Shown piece by piece: positions 51,507 to 60,699 of a stretch of DNA of 64,000 nucleotides (its first letter is position 1; each line of letters opens with the position of its first letter). The notes beneath the pieces are model-generated. The model was not told the origin of the DNA. It ran no database searches and saw only the letters and a list, made by a program, of their open reading frames with translations. This stretch comes from Proteiniphilum sp. X52 (GTDB lineage: Bacteria > Bacteroidota > Bacteroidia > Bacteroidales > Dysgonomonadaceae): the NCBI RefSeq assembly GCF_003712195.1, contig NZ_RDSD01000011.1, forward strand, positions 62,001 through 126,000. The letters are read 5' to 3'. The translations under genes and the position numbers were made by a program.

Positions 51507-52805
51507 ATGAGGACATTGTGGGTATGTAATTTTTCAAATGCAGAAATAAGAGATGAATTGGTTTTCAAGAATTCTTTATTAGATAGAATAATGAGAGTAT
51601 TCTTTAAGAAGCCAAGGATTTTCTCTGACTATGGAATATGGATTTCTAATGGAATAAAAGCTTTTGAAAGTTGTTCTACAAATATAGAACTATTTATTAT
51701 ATCTCCTCATTATGGATTAAAATCAAAAATACAATCTTTTAAAAAAGCGGGAATTACTTACTTTTTTTTTAAACCCAATGACGACACTCTTTTGCAAAAG
51801 ACTTTTTTAAAAAGGAATAATCAATATAGACAAAATAGAAATATTATTAAAGACATTGTAGCGGATGTACGCCCAGATATAATCCATTTTTATGGGGCTG
51901 AAAATCCACGCTATTCTATAGCTGCTATAGATATTGACACTGAACAATTTCCTGTTTTGGTTTCATTGCAGACGTTAATGTCCCCCCCTTCCTTTTATGC
52001 AAAATATCCAATTTCTAAAAAAGAATACGATCACAGAGTTAAAATAGAACAAGCTGTTTTAAGAAAGGCTACGTTTATTGGTTCACCTACAAAAGAATAC
52101 ACGGAATATGTATGGCGAAATATCAATTCTGAAGCTATCATAACGGATTCTTTTTTGTTCCTACAGCAAGAATTTCCTATAATCAACGTTTCTAAAAATT
52201 ATGACTTTGTATATTTTGCTGCCGGAATTGAAAAAGCAATAGACATTGTTTTAACTGTAGTCTCAATTGTTGTAAAAAAGCATCGTAATGTATTGGTGAA
52301 TGTAATTGGCGGGTGCTCCCCAGAGTCTTTAGAAAAGATAAACAAGAAAGTGGAAGATCTGGAAATTAAAAAAAATATTGTTTTTTCTGGAATGTTGCCT
52401 GAACATAAAGATGTTCTGTTAAAAATACAAGAATCTAAATTTGCCATATTGCCTTTAAAAGTAGACAACATTTCAGGAACAATTAGAGAGGCCATGTTTG
52501 CAGGTCTTCCAGTGGTAACAACTATCACTGATGGGACTCCTTTGCTTAATGAAAAAAGACAAAGCGTTTTATTATCGAAACATGATGATTATGAATCTAT
52601 GGCCGATAATATGATTAGATTAATTGAAAATCCAAACGAAGGTGAGGTCTTAAAGAAGAATGCTTTTATAACTGTTCATGAAATGTGGGATAATAATCAC
52701 ATTCTAAAGAAGTTATTAAAAGTGTATGAGTGTATCCATCAAAATAGAATCTTTAAGAAAGAACTACCCTCTGAGTATTTTATATTAAATAAAACAAAAA
52801 TATGA
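51507..52805 (+). CDS. Glycosyltransferase, GT4-like
   Basis: 432 residues, very AT-rich. The C-terminal half has a GT-B fold (VNVIGGCSPESLEKINKKVEDL, NIVFSGMLPEHKDVLLKIQESKFAILPLK, FSGTIREAMFAGLPVVTT) with the conserved glutamate of GT4 in REAMFAGLP near 330. It would add a sugar to the growing repeat unit at the cytoplasmic face of the membrane; donor and acceptor are unknown. The start codon of the next gene overlaps its stop (ATGA). Confidence 0.82.
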   Translation: MRTLWVCNFSNAEIRDELVFKNSLLDRIMRVFFKKPRIFSDYGIWISNGIKAFESCSTNIELFIISPHYGLKSKIQSFKKAGITYFFFKPNDDTLLQKTFLKRNNQYRQNRNIIKDIVADVRPDIIHFYGAENPRYSIAAIDIDTEQFPVLVSLQTLMSPPSFYAKYPISKKEYDHRVKIEQAVLRKATFIGSPTKEYTEYVWRNINSEAIITDSFLFLQQEFPIINVSKNYDFVYFAAGIEKAIDIVLTVVSIVVKKHRNVLVNVIGGCSPESLEKINKKVEDLEIKKNIVFSGMLPEHKDVLLKIQESKFAILPLKVDNISGTIREAMFAGLPVVTTITDGTPLLNEKRQSVLLSKHDDYESMADNMIRLIENPNEGEVLKKNAFITVHEMWDNNHILKKLLKVYECIHQNRIFKKELPSEYFILNKTKI

Positions 52806-53851
52806 AAGAGAACATTACGAATATTATTGATTCTCAGGATAGTATCTTTACAGCTCTGTCTAAAATGGATAAAGAGGGAGTGAAATCATTATTGGTTTTC
52901 AGTGGAAACATTTTTGAAGCTTTGTTAACAATAGGGGATATACAGCGTGCTATAATACGAAATGTTGACCTAAAATTACCCGTATGTGAAATATTGGATA
53001 AAAATAAAGTTTATGCAAACCCTACTGATAATATACAGACTATAAAAAATAAGGTTTACCGATTGCGAGCCGAATGTATGCCTATTGTCAATGATCAGGG
53101 TGAACTGGTAGATATTTATTACTGGAAGGATTTATTTGATGTAAACCAAACTCATGCAAGAGAAAAAATCAATCTTCCTGTGATTATTATGGCTGGAGGA
53201 AAAGGTACTAGGCTAAAGCCCATTACAAATATTATCCCCAAACCTCTGATTCCTCTCGGAGAAAAAACAATACTTGAACTGATTCTAGATCAATTTGAAG
53301 AAATTGGATGCTCTCGTTTTTTTATGTCTGTAAACTATAAATTTGATATCCTAAAATATTATTTGGATAACCTTGAGAAAAAATACAATATTAACTTTTT
53401 TAAAGAGGAAAAGCCATTAGGTACTATAGGAAGTGTTTCTCTTTTAAAAAATATCCTTACGGAACCTTTTTTTGTTTCGAATTGTGACATTATTATTGAC
53501 CAAGATTTTAGAGATGTCTATGAATATCATAAGAATAATAAGAATCTTATTACTCTCGTTACGGCTGTTAAATCCTATAGTATTCCTTACGGAGTGATTG
53601 AAACGGGAGAAGGTGGTATTCTCAGTTCAATGTCAGAAAAGCCTAACATTACCTATATGATTAATACAGGTGTATATCTTCTAGAGCCGAGTTTAATTGA
53701 GGAAATTCCTTATAATACTTTTTTTCATATCACAGATCTTATTGAAAAGGTACGAAATAAGGGTGGACAAATAGGTTGTTTCCCGGTAAGTGAGAAGTCA
53801 TGGAAGGATATAGGTGACTGGAAAGAATATTTCAAATATATAGCTAAATGA
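52802..53851 (+). CDS. CBS-domain sugar-1-phosphate nucleotidyltransferase (PtmE/RfbA-like)
   Basis: 349 residues. Two CBS motifs occupy the first 115 residues (SLLVFSGNIFEALLTIGDIQRAII; RAECMPIVNDQGELVDIYYWKDL). The nucleotidyltransferase domain follows with IMAGGKGTRLKPITNIIPKPLIPLGEKT near 128-156 and the FVSNCDIIID acidic site near 222. The CBS-NTP_transferase fusion is the architecture of PtmE, which makes GDP-glucosamine for legionaminic acid in Campylobacter. That suggests a GDP-linked pathway with the dehydratase-aminotransferase-acetyltransferase set. Overlaps both neighbours by ATGA. Confidence 0.82.
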   Translation: MKENITNIIDSQDSIFTALSKMDKEGVKSLLVFSGNIFEALLTIGDIQRAIIRNVDLKLPVCEILDKNKVYANPTDNIQTIKNKVYRLRAECMPIVNDQGELVDIYYWKDLFDVNQTHAREKINLPVIIMAGGKGTRLKPITNIIPKPLIPLGEKTILELILDQFEEIGCSRFFMSVNYKFDILKYYLDNLEKKYNINFFKEEKPLGTIGSVSLLKNILTEPFFVSNCDIIIDQDFRDVYEYHKNNKNLITLVTAVKSYSIPYGVIETGEGGILSSMSEKPNITYMINTGVYLLEPSLIEEIPYNTFFHITDLIEKVRNKGGQIGCFPVSEKSWKDIGDWKEYFKYIAK

Positions 53852-55380
53852 CTTCTGAAGCAAAAACAGATAATTTCAAAATATTCAAAAATACAATGGC
53901 ATTGTATATCCGAATGGGTATTACAATGATTATTTCTTTTTTTACCACTCGCTTTACTTTACAAATACTAGGAGTTGAGGATTATGGTTTAAATAATGTA
54001 GTTTCCAGTCTGGTAACCATGTTTAGTTTTATTAATGGTTCAATGGGAACTGCCGTTCAGCGATTTTATTCTATCGAGATAGGAAAAAGCAATAATCCAA
54101 GAATATTGTCTCAGATTTTTTCTACTGCCATGTACCTACATCTTTTGATTGCTGTGATAACTTTTCTTATTGCGCAATTTTTTTTGTTTTTTTTCTTTTC
54201 TGCGTTAACTATTCCTATGGAACGGTTAATAGCAGCCAAATATGTTTTTCAGATTTCAGTAATTTCTTTAATTTTCAATATCCTTAATGTTCCGTATGTC
54301 GCTCTGCTTAGGGCAAGAGAGGAGTTTGCCAAAATTGCACTATTGGATATTTTTCAATCAGTCTTACGTTTATTGGTGTTATTCCTTCTATTTGCAATTT
54401 CTTATGATAAATTAGTGTCTCTTGCGTTGTTTAATTTAGCAATAACTCTTGTTTATTTTCTTTCCACTATTCTTGTGGCTGGAAAATACCAAGAAACAAA
54501 ATTTAAAATTTCCAGAGATCAAGAATATATAAAAAAGATGCTATCCTTCATATCGATGCTGATATTGACAGTATTGGCATCCGTCTTTAATAAACAAGGA
54601 ATAATTTTATTAGTAAATGTGTTTTTTGGACTAACGGTAAATGCTGCTTATGCTATAGCCTTTCAAATTTCTAATATTTTGGAAACATTTGCTATGAACT
54701 TTAAGCAGTCAGTTGTTCCCCAACTAATGGTGTCTTACGCTTCAGATAATTTTGAAAGAATGAACAAATTAATGTTTTTGGGAACCAAAGCCACCTTTTT
54801 TTTAATGATGCTCATATCCATCCCTCTATTTCTTGAAGCTGACTTTATTTTAAAGATTTGGTTGAGCCCTCCCCCCCCTTATGCTGCTCAATTTACCCAA
54901 TTAATGATTATACAGTTAAATATCGATACTTTTTCATACTTCATTTATCAATGCGTACATGCATCCGGTAGAATAAAAAAACAGCAACTATATACCACTT
55001 TATCCTATTTCCTCAGTGTTTTTGTTACTTTTTTGTTTTTTAAGTTAGAGTATAATTTTTTTTACGCAGTATATGTGGCCATAATATTCTCTTTAATTCG
55101 GAATTTTATAATAATGTATGCTGCCAAAGAATCTATTGATATTAATCTGAGAAAATATACATTCAGCGTGATAGCTAAAAGTGTGCTATTTGCAGGTACC
55201 CTTTTTTTTCTTTCTGCTGGTATAATTAATACCTTAAATTCCTCTATGCTGCGACTTTTGATAATACTTTTACTTAACTTCTTATTTGCCGTAATAATAG
55301 GGTATTATTTGTTTCTGGATAGAACTGAAAAGACCTTACTTTTAAACATTGTTAGTAAAATAAAGCAGAAGTTTAAATAA
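53848..55380 (+). CDS. Polysaccharide flippase (Wzx/MATE-like)
   Basis: 510 residues with about 14 hydrophobic segments across the whole length, beginning after a short polar start (NFKIFKNTMALYIRMGITMIISFFTTRFTLQILGVEDYGLNNVVSSL, typical of the polysaccharide biosynthesis protein/Wzx family). It moves undecaprenyl-linked repeat units across the inner membrane. A position between the nucleotidyltransferase and the polymerase gene fits a Wzx/Wzy-type pathway. Start codon overlaps the preceding stop. Confidence 0.9.
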   Translation: MTSEAKTDNFKIFKNTMALYIRMGITMIISFFTTRFTLQILGVEDYGLNNVVSSLVTMFSFINGSMGTAVQRFYSIEIGKSNNPRILSQIFSTAMYLHLLIAVITFLIAQFFLFFFFSALTIPMERLIAAKYVFQISVISLIFNILNVPYVALLRAREEFAKIALLDIFQSVLRLLVLFLLFAISYDKLVSLALFNLAITLVYFLSTILVAGKYQETKFKISRDQEYIKKMLSFISMLILTVLASVFNKQGIILLVNVFFGLTVNAAYAIAFQISNILETFAMNFKQSVVPQLMVSYASDNFERMNKLMFLGTKATFFLMMLISIPLFLEADFILKIWLSPPPPYAAQFTQLMIIQLNIDTFSYFIYQCVHASGRIKKQQLYTTLSYFLSVFVTFLFFKLEYNFFYAVYVAIIFSLIRNFIIMYAAKESIDINLRKYTFSVIAKSVLFAGTLFFLSAGIINTLNSSMLRLLIILLLNFLFAVIIGYYLFLDRTEKTLLLNIVSKIKQKFK

Positions 55381-55396
55381 TGAGAGTCGTATTTTT

Positions 55397-56443
55397 ATGG
55401 AGACTGTTATATATGTGAATATAGTCGTTTTGTTGTTTGCCTATTTGGGCAGATACAGAAAAGCTTTTCTCATTTTGGCTTTTTTATGTATATTTCTATT
55501 TCTCTCATTCAGAATTGATTTTGGTAGCGATTATAAAGCATATTCATATTATTTTTTGCAAATCAGCGAAGGCGGATATTCTTATGAGGAACTGGGAAAA
55601 GAATATGGATGGTTTTTATTTAATTATCTTTGCAGGAATATCACATTTCCTGGATTAGTTGCCTTACATGCTTTGTTATATGTCATTTCCTTTTATCTTT
55701 TAATAGTTAAAACGGTTTCCTCAAAGTTCTATTGGTTAGCAACTTTTATCTTGATTTTTGATCCTGATAACATGCTAATACACTTATCGGCAATGAGACA
55801 ATCTCTTGCTATTTGTTTTTTAATCATGGGGTGTCTATGGTTAAATGGAAAGAAAAAGAATAAACTGCCAGGTTTTATCTCATTTTTGATTGCTGCATCT
55901 TTTCATATAAGCTCTTTGGTTTTCACAGTGGCTTATTTCTTCTTAGTATGGACCCGAAAAGGATCTGTGAATAAAATGAAAGGATTATTTATTTTAGTAT
56001 CCTCGGTGACTTTGTTTCCTATTTCTCTCATGTTAATATCTTTATTTCCTATACCTCAGAATTATTCTACTTATTTGGAAGAGTCTTCGAGTTCTTTTGG
56101 TATTGGTTTTATAATAACCTTGTTTCTTTTTATTTTTTACTTGTTTAATGAGAAACACATAAAGTCATCAGATAAGATTTATATAAGAAGTGTAGAAGTG
56201 GGGTATTTTTTAACTCCCATTAGGTATGGTGTATCGATGTTTGGGCGTATAATTTTTTATTTTTCTGTCTTTAATATTGTAGGATTCCCTATTTTATTGC
56301 AAAATATGAATAAGAAAAATATAAAATGGATTGGATTGAGTGTTATGATCATATTTATTCTTTTTCGTTTTTTTATGTTCTTTCAATCCGATATAACAGG
56401 CGAATCGTATGAGAAGTATAATATTGTTTTTGACTATTTATGA
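55397..56443 (+). CDS. Polysaccharide polymerase, EpsG/Wzy-like
   Basis: 348 residues with about ten hydrophobic segments. The N-terminal motif (FRIDFGSDYKAYSYYF) and the central LSAMRQSLAICFLIMGCLWL are typical of the EpsG family of exopolysaccharide polymerases. In Wzx/Wzy systems it joins repeat units at the periplasmic face of the inner membrane. It is the only polymerase candidate in the window. Its stop overlaps the next start (ATGA). Confidence 0.85.
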   Translation: METVIYVNIVVLLFAYLGRYRKAFLILAFLCIFLFLSFRIDFGSDYKAYSYYFLQISEGGYSYEELGKEYGWFLFNYLCRNITFPGLVALHALLYVISFYLLIVKTVSSKFYWLATFILIFDPDNMLIHLSAMRQSLAICFLIMGCLWLNGKKKNKLPGFISFLIAASFHISSLVFTVAYFFLVWTRKGSVNKMKGLFILVSSVTLFPISLMLISLFPIPQNYSTYLEESSSSFGIGFIITLFLFIFYLFNEKHIKSSDKIYIRSVEVGYFLTPIRYGVSMFGRIIFYFSVFNIVGFPILLQNMNKKNIKWIGLSVMIIFILFRFFMFFQSDITGESYEKYNIVFDYL

Positions 56444-57660
56444 CTAAAAATGTACATATCTGTTTCTTAAGTGGCTTTTTCCCGGATTCAATCTACCAAG
56501 AAATTCTATCTGCCAGTACCTATAATATGCAGCATGCCGCTAATAAATTGCAGCAATCTTTTTTAGCGGGACTTTCTTTTTATTATCCGGATTTGTACAT
56601 AATAAATGCTCCATTTGTGGGTTCTTTTCCTAAACGATATAATAGGCTTTTTGTGCCTAAGGCTACCATGGTTCCTTTTAAAGGAACAAGTATGGGGTTC
56701 TTGAACCTTACAGGCATAAAGCAGCCTATTATTAAAAGAAAAATTACACGGGAATTAACTCTGTGGGTTAATAAGTTAAACGGAGAGCAGGCTATTGTTA
56801 TTGTGTATGCTCTTATAACTTCGCGAATGGAAGCAGTAATAAATATCAAGAAACGATTCCCAAACGTAAAAATTATTCAGATTGTCCCTGATTTAGTGCA
56901 ATTTATGGGAACTCCTTCTGGAAGATTATATCATTATTATTACAGGAAAAATTGTGTGAGAACTCCACAGCTTGTAAAAGAAATTGATGCTTTTATTTTG
57001 TTGAGTAAATACATGGCGCAGGAACTTGGCATTGAACACAAACCACATGATGTTATTGAAGGAATAGCTTCCGATTTAAATACAGAAGTCAATTCCAGTA
57101 TGCCAAAATTCCCTGCAAAAACTATTTTATATACCGGGACATTGGCAGAACGGTATGGGGTAATGAACTTGGTTCACGCTTTTATGTTGTTAAATGATGC
57201 TGATTCTCAATTAATAATATGTGGTAGTGGAGATAGTGAGAGTGAAATAAAAGAACTGAGCGTAAAATGCCCCAATATTGTATTCAAAGGCAGCATTAGC
57301 AACAAAGAAGCATTAGATTTGCAAAAGAGGGCATCGTTGCTTGTAAACCCTCGAACTCCCGAAGGTGATTTCACGCGATTTTCTTTTCCTTCAAAAACAA
57401 TAGAATACTTTCAATCTGGCACCCCTACCCTTCTTTACAGATTACCGGGCATTCCTGAAGAGTACTATCAATATTGTTTTTCAATTGAACAGGATTTCTC
57501 TGTTGAATTCTTATCGAAAACATTAGAAAAAATCCTATCTTTATCTCATAAAGAGTTATGTAATAAAGGAGAAATGGCAAAACAATTTGTTTTAAAAAAT
57601 AAAAATGCCATCAAACAAGTTGAAAAATTAAAGAATATCATAGAAATAGAATTAGTATGA
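56440..57660 (+). CDS. Glycosyltransferase, GT4 family
   Basis: 406 residues. GT-B fold: ILYTGTLAERYGVMNLVHAFMLL near 228, LIICGSGDSESEIKELSVKCPNIVFKGSISNKEALDLQKRASLLVNPRTPEG near 258-305, and FSFPSKTIEYFQSGTPTLLY with the conserved glutamate near 322. It likely adds one residue of the repeat unit. It ends the tightly overlapping run that began at 49724; after it comes an acyltransferase pseudogene. Confidence 0.87.
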   Translation: MTKNVHICFLSGFFPDSIYQEILSASTYNMQHAANKLQQSFLAGLSFYYPDLYIINAPFVGSFPKRYNRLFVPKATMVPFKGTSMGFLNLTGIKQPIIKRKITRELTLWVNKLNGEQAIVIVYALITSRMEAVINIKKRFPNVKIIQIVPDLVQFMGTPSGRLYHYYYRKNCVRTPQLVKEIDAFILLSKYMAQELGIEHKPHDVIEGIASDLNTEVNSSMPKFPAKTILYTGTLAERYGVMNLVHAFMLLNDADSQLIICGSGDSESEIKELSVKCPNIVFKGSISNKEALDLQKRASLLVNPRTPEGDFTRFSFPSKTIEYFQSGTPTLLYRLPGIPEEYYQYCFSIEQDFSVEFLSKTLEKILSLSHKELCNKGEMAKQFVLKNKNAIKQVEKLKNIIEIELV

Positions 57661-57715
57661 AAAAAGTTTTCAGTTTGAAGATAAAGTCTTATTTCTTTGT
57701 TCTTACAAAACAAAG

Positions 57716-58113
57716 ATGATTAAATATTTTCGTAAAATAGGGTAAACATGGGTATAATATTTACGTATATGGAAATCCTTTTGATATGTTTGGAACTGAA
57801 CACCGCAATGTGTTACATTAAGAATCAATGTCACATTACAGAAGGCGTTAATATGTTACGCATGACGGAGAAACATTGTTGTTTCGGCATTTAATTCCTA
57901 ATTTAGAAATTACTTCACTTATCACAATCGGAGATGATGTTTATGCTGGTTTTAGATCATTAATCCTGCCGGGGAATTTCCGTTGAAAATAATTGTATAA
58001 TCGCAGTAGGAAATGTATTAACCATAGATATACCTGATAATTGTGTGTATGGAAGTGTTTTAAATCCACAGACAGTTATTTTCAAAAAATCAAAGAGAAA
58101 TCCCTGCATTTAG
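57716..58113 (+). pseudogene. Frameshifted hexapeptide-repeat acyltransferase (WcaF/maltose acetyltransferase-like)
   Basis: Different frames carry pieces in the right order: MIKYFRKIG (ATG at 57716), IYVYGNPFDMFGTEHRNVLH, QCHITEGVN, THDGETLLFRHLIPNLEITSLITIGDDVYAGFRSLILPG, then after another frame change ENNCIIAVGNVLTIDIPDNCVYGSV ending at TAG 58113. At least three frameshifts are needed to join them. It is a dead sugar O-acetyltransferase. The remainder of the 57661-58233 gap shows nothing recognisable. Confidence 0.8.
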
Positions 58114-58233
58114 GACATTTGAAAGGTGAAGAGAAAAACAAAATTTTGAAGAAATATTTTAAATATAAACAAAATTCAATCATATAGAAAGATAATAGTT
58201 ATATTTACTACATCTTTTTCTAAAATAAAAAAA

Positions 58234-59298
58234 ATGAACTCAAATAATCTTTTTAGTGGAAAAAGCCTCCTTATCACCGGTGGAACCGGTTCATTTGGTA
58301 ACGCAGTTTTGAAACGTTTTTTGAATAAGGATATTAAAGAAATCCGTATTTTTAGTCGTGATGAAAAAAAGCAAGATGATATGCGTCATCACTTGCAAAA
58401 TTCGAAAGTAAAATTCTATATCGGAGATGTACGGGATAAACGCAGCGTGGATGCTGCCATGATGGGGGTGGACTATGTTTTTCATGCCGCCGCTTTGAAA
58501 CAAGTGCCTTCGTGTGAATTCTTTCCTATACAGGCTGTTCGTACGAATGTATTGGGTACTGAAAATGTATTGGATTCAGCAATTGAACATCGCGTGAAAA
58601 ATGTAGTAGTATTGAGTACAGACAAGGCTGCTTACCCTATCAATGCAATGGGAATTAGTAAAGCGATGATGGAAAAAGTGGCTATTGCAAAAGGACGTCA
58701 ATTGGGTGCTAGTGCCAAGACAACTATTTGCTGCACTCGTTACGGTAATGTGATGGCGAGTCGGGGGTCGGTTATTCCTTTGTGGGTAGAACAAATTAAG
58801 GCTGGCAAACCTATTACCATCACTGACCCGAAAATGACTCGCTATATGATGACGTTGGAAGATGCGGTTGACTTGGTGCTATACGCTTTTGAGCATGGGC
58901 ATAATGGAGATTTATTTGTACAGAAAGCTCCAGCTGCAACGCTAACAGTATTGGCAGATGCTTTGAAAGGATTGTATCAGGCCGATAACGAAGTGAAAGT
59001 AATTGGCACGCGTCATGGCGAAAAATTGTATGAAACATTGGTTACTCGTGAAGAAATGTTCAAATCGGAAGACATGGGAGACTATTTCCGCATTCCGGCC
59101 GATAGCCGCGATTTGAATTATGACAAGTATTTTATTGAAGGGGAAGAAGATATATCAAAAATAGAAGATTATCATTCACACAATGCCTGTCAATTGGATG
59201 TGGAGGGAATGAAAGAGTTGCTGTTGAAGTTGGATTTCATTTGCAAAGATTTGAAGGTAAAAGATAAAAGTATGCAGGAAAATGATTTATTGGATTGA
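58234..59298 (+). CDS. fnlA: UDP-GlcNAc 4,6-dehydratase / 5-epimerase (FnlA/CapE/WbjB)
   Basis: 354 residues. SLLITGGTGSFGNAVLKRFL at the N terminus, EIRIFSRDEKKQDDMRHHL, HAAALKQVPSCEFFPIQAVRTN near 87, STDKAAYPINAMGISKAMMEKV near 128 with Met in the catalytic Tyr position as in this family, and CTRYGNVMASRGSVIPLW. It starts UDP-N-acetyl-L-fucosamine synthesis from UDP-GlcNAc. The reductase/epimerase and 2-epimerase partners are at 59500 and 62108. A 201-base gap to the next gene shows no promoter box and nothing recognisable. Confidence 0.93.
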   Translation: MNSNNLFSGKSLLITGGTGSFGNAVLKRFLNKDIKEIRIFSRDEKKQDDMRHHLQNSKVKFYIGDVRDKRSVDAAMMGVDYVFHAAALKQVPSCEFFPIQAVRTNVLGTENVLDSAIEHRVKNVVVLSTDKAAYPINAMGISKAMMEKVAIAKGRQLGASAKTTICCTRYGNVMASRGSVIPLWVEQIKAGKPITITDPKMTRYMMTLEDAVDLVLYAFEHGHNGDLFVQKAPAATLTVLADALKGLYQADNEVKVIGTRHGEKLYETLVTREEMFKSEDMGDYFRIPADSRDLNYDKYFIEGEEDISKIEDYHSHNACQLDVEGMKELLLKLDFICKDLKVKDKSMQENDLLD

Positions 59299-59499
59299 AC
59301 TATTGACTGTAAATTATGATTCTTTAGATAACTCAAAATCCGAAGATTAAAGTAGATTATTAAAAGAGAACATTGAAATTAAAAATATATTAGGTGCTAT
59401 TGTATTAATACAAAATAAATAGACAAAAGGGAAAAAATACAAGTTTGTTATAAAACTTGATTCTTTTTTCTTCTTACTTGAATCTTAAAATATAACAAA

Positions 59500-60699
59500 A
59501 TGAACATACTAGTTACTGGCGCAAAAGGTTTTGTTGGCAAAAACTTGGTTGCCCAACTTAATAACATTAAAACAGGGAAAGCTAAGTTCTATCCGAATGT
59601 TATTATTGATGCTGTTTATGAATATGATATGGACAGTACGCACAAACAATTGGAGGAATATTGTCAAAACGCGGATTTTGTGTTTAATTTAGCGGGTGTG
59701 AATCGGCCAAAAGATGAGACGGAGTTTATGCAAGGCAATTACGGCTTCGCTTCGACTCTTTTAGATACGTTGAAGAAGCATAACAATACGTGCCCTGTAA
59801 TGCTCTCAAGTTCTATACAGGCTACACTTGAGGGACGATATGCCGGTAGCGAATATGGAAAAAGCAAGAAGGCAGGAGAAGAGCTGTTTTTTGATTATTC
59901 GAAAGAAAAAGGAGCCAAAGTGTTGGTGTACCGTTTCCCAAACTTATTTGGTAAATGGTGTCATCCAAATTATAACAGCGTGGTTGCAACATTTTGCAAT
60001 AATATAGCCAATGATTTGCCAATTCAAGTGAATGATCGGGCTATTGAATTGGAGTTGCTTTATATAGACGATTTGGTGGATGAAATGATAGCAGCTTTGA
60101 ATGGGGAAGAGCATCATTGTGAGTTCAACGGAGTGGATACCTTGCTACAAGCAGATGGGCGATATTGTTGTGTTCCCGTTACCCATAAAGCAACGTTGGG
60201 AGAAATAGTGGACTTGTTAGAAGCATTTAATAATCAGCCTAAAACCTTAATTGTACCGGAAATCCCCAATAACTCCTTTGCTAAAAAACTATACTCAACC
60301 TATTTGAGTTATCTCCCTAAAAGAAAAGTCGCTTTTCCGCTAAAAATGAATTGCGATGCCCGAGGTAGTTTTACCGAATTGTTGAAATCGGAAAAATGTG
60401 GCCAAGTAAGTGTGAATATTTCCAAGCCGGGTATCACCAAAGGACAACATTGGCATAACAGCAAATGGGAGTTCTTCATTGTAGTGTTCGGCCGTGCATT
60501 GATTCAAGAACGCAAAGTAGATTCAGATGAAGTGATAGAATTTGAAGTATCAGGAGAAAATATTCACGCTGTTCACATGCTTCCCGGATACACGCATAAT
60601 ATCATCAATTTAAGTGAAAAAGAAGATTTGGTTACGGTAATGTGGGCCAATGAATCGTTTGATCCTAATCGTCCGGATACATTTAGTTTGTTCGTATGA
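59500..60699 (+). CDS. fnlB: UDP-2-acetamido-2,6-dideoxy-hexulose reductase/epimerase with cupin (FnlB/CapF/WbjC)
   Basis: 399 residues. N-terminal SDR domain (ILVTGAKGFVGKNLVAQL; NLAGVNRPKDETEFMQGN; SSSIQATLEGRYAGSEYGKSKKAGE with Tyr and Lys of the active site) and a C-terminal cupin (DARGSFTELLKSE; KGQHWHNSKWEFFIVVFG with histidine metal ligands; MLPGYTHNIINLSEKEDLVTVMWANE). This two-domain build is specific to CapF/WbjC, the second enzyme to UDP-L-FucNAc. Its stop overlaps the following lipoprotein gene by ATGA. Confidence 0.94.
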   Translation: MNILVTGAKGFVGKNLVAQLNNIKTGKAKFYPNVIIDAVYEYDMDSTHKQLEEYCQNADFVFNLAGVNRPKDETEFMQGNYGFASTLLDTLKKHNNTCPVMLSSSIQATLEGRYAGSEYGKSKKAGEELFFDYSKEKGAKVLVYRFPNLFGKWCHPNYNSVVATFCNNIANDLPIQVNDRAIELELLYIDDLVDEMIAALNGEEHHCEFNGVDTLLQADGRYCCVPVTHKATLGEIVDLLEAFNNQPKTLIVPEIPNNSFAKKLYSTYLSYLPKRKVAFPLKMNCDARGSFTELLKSEKCGQVSVNISKPGITKGQHWHNSKWEFFIVVFGRALIQERKVDSDEVIEFEVSGENIHAVHMLPGYTHNIINLSEKEDLVTVMWANESFDPNRPDTFSLFV

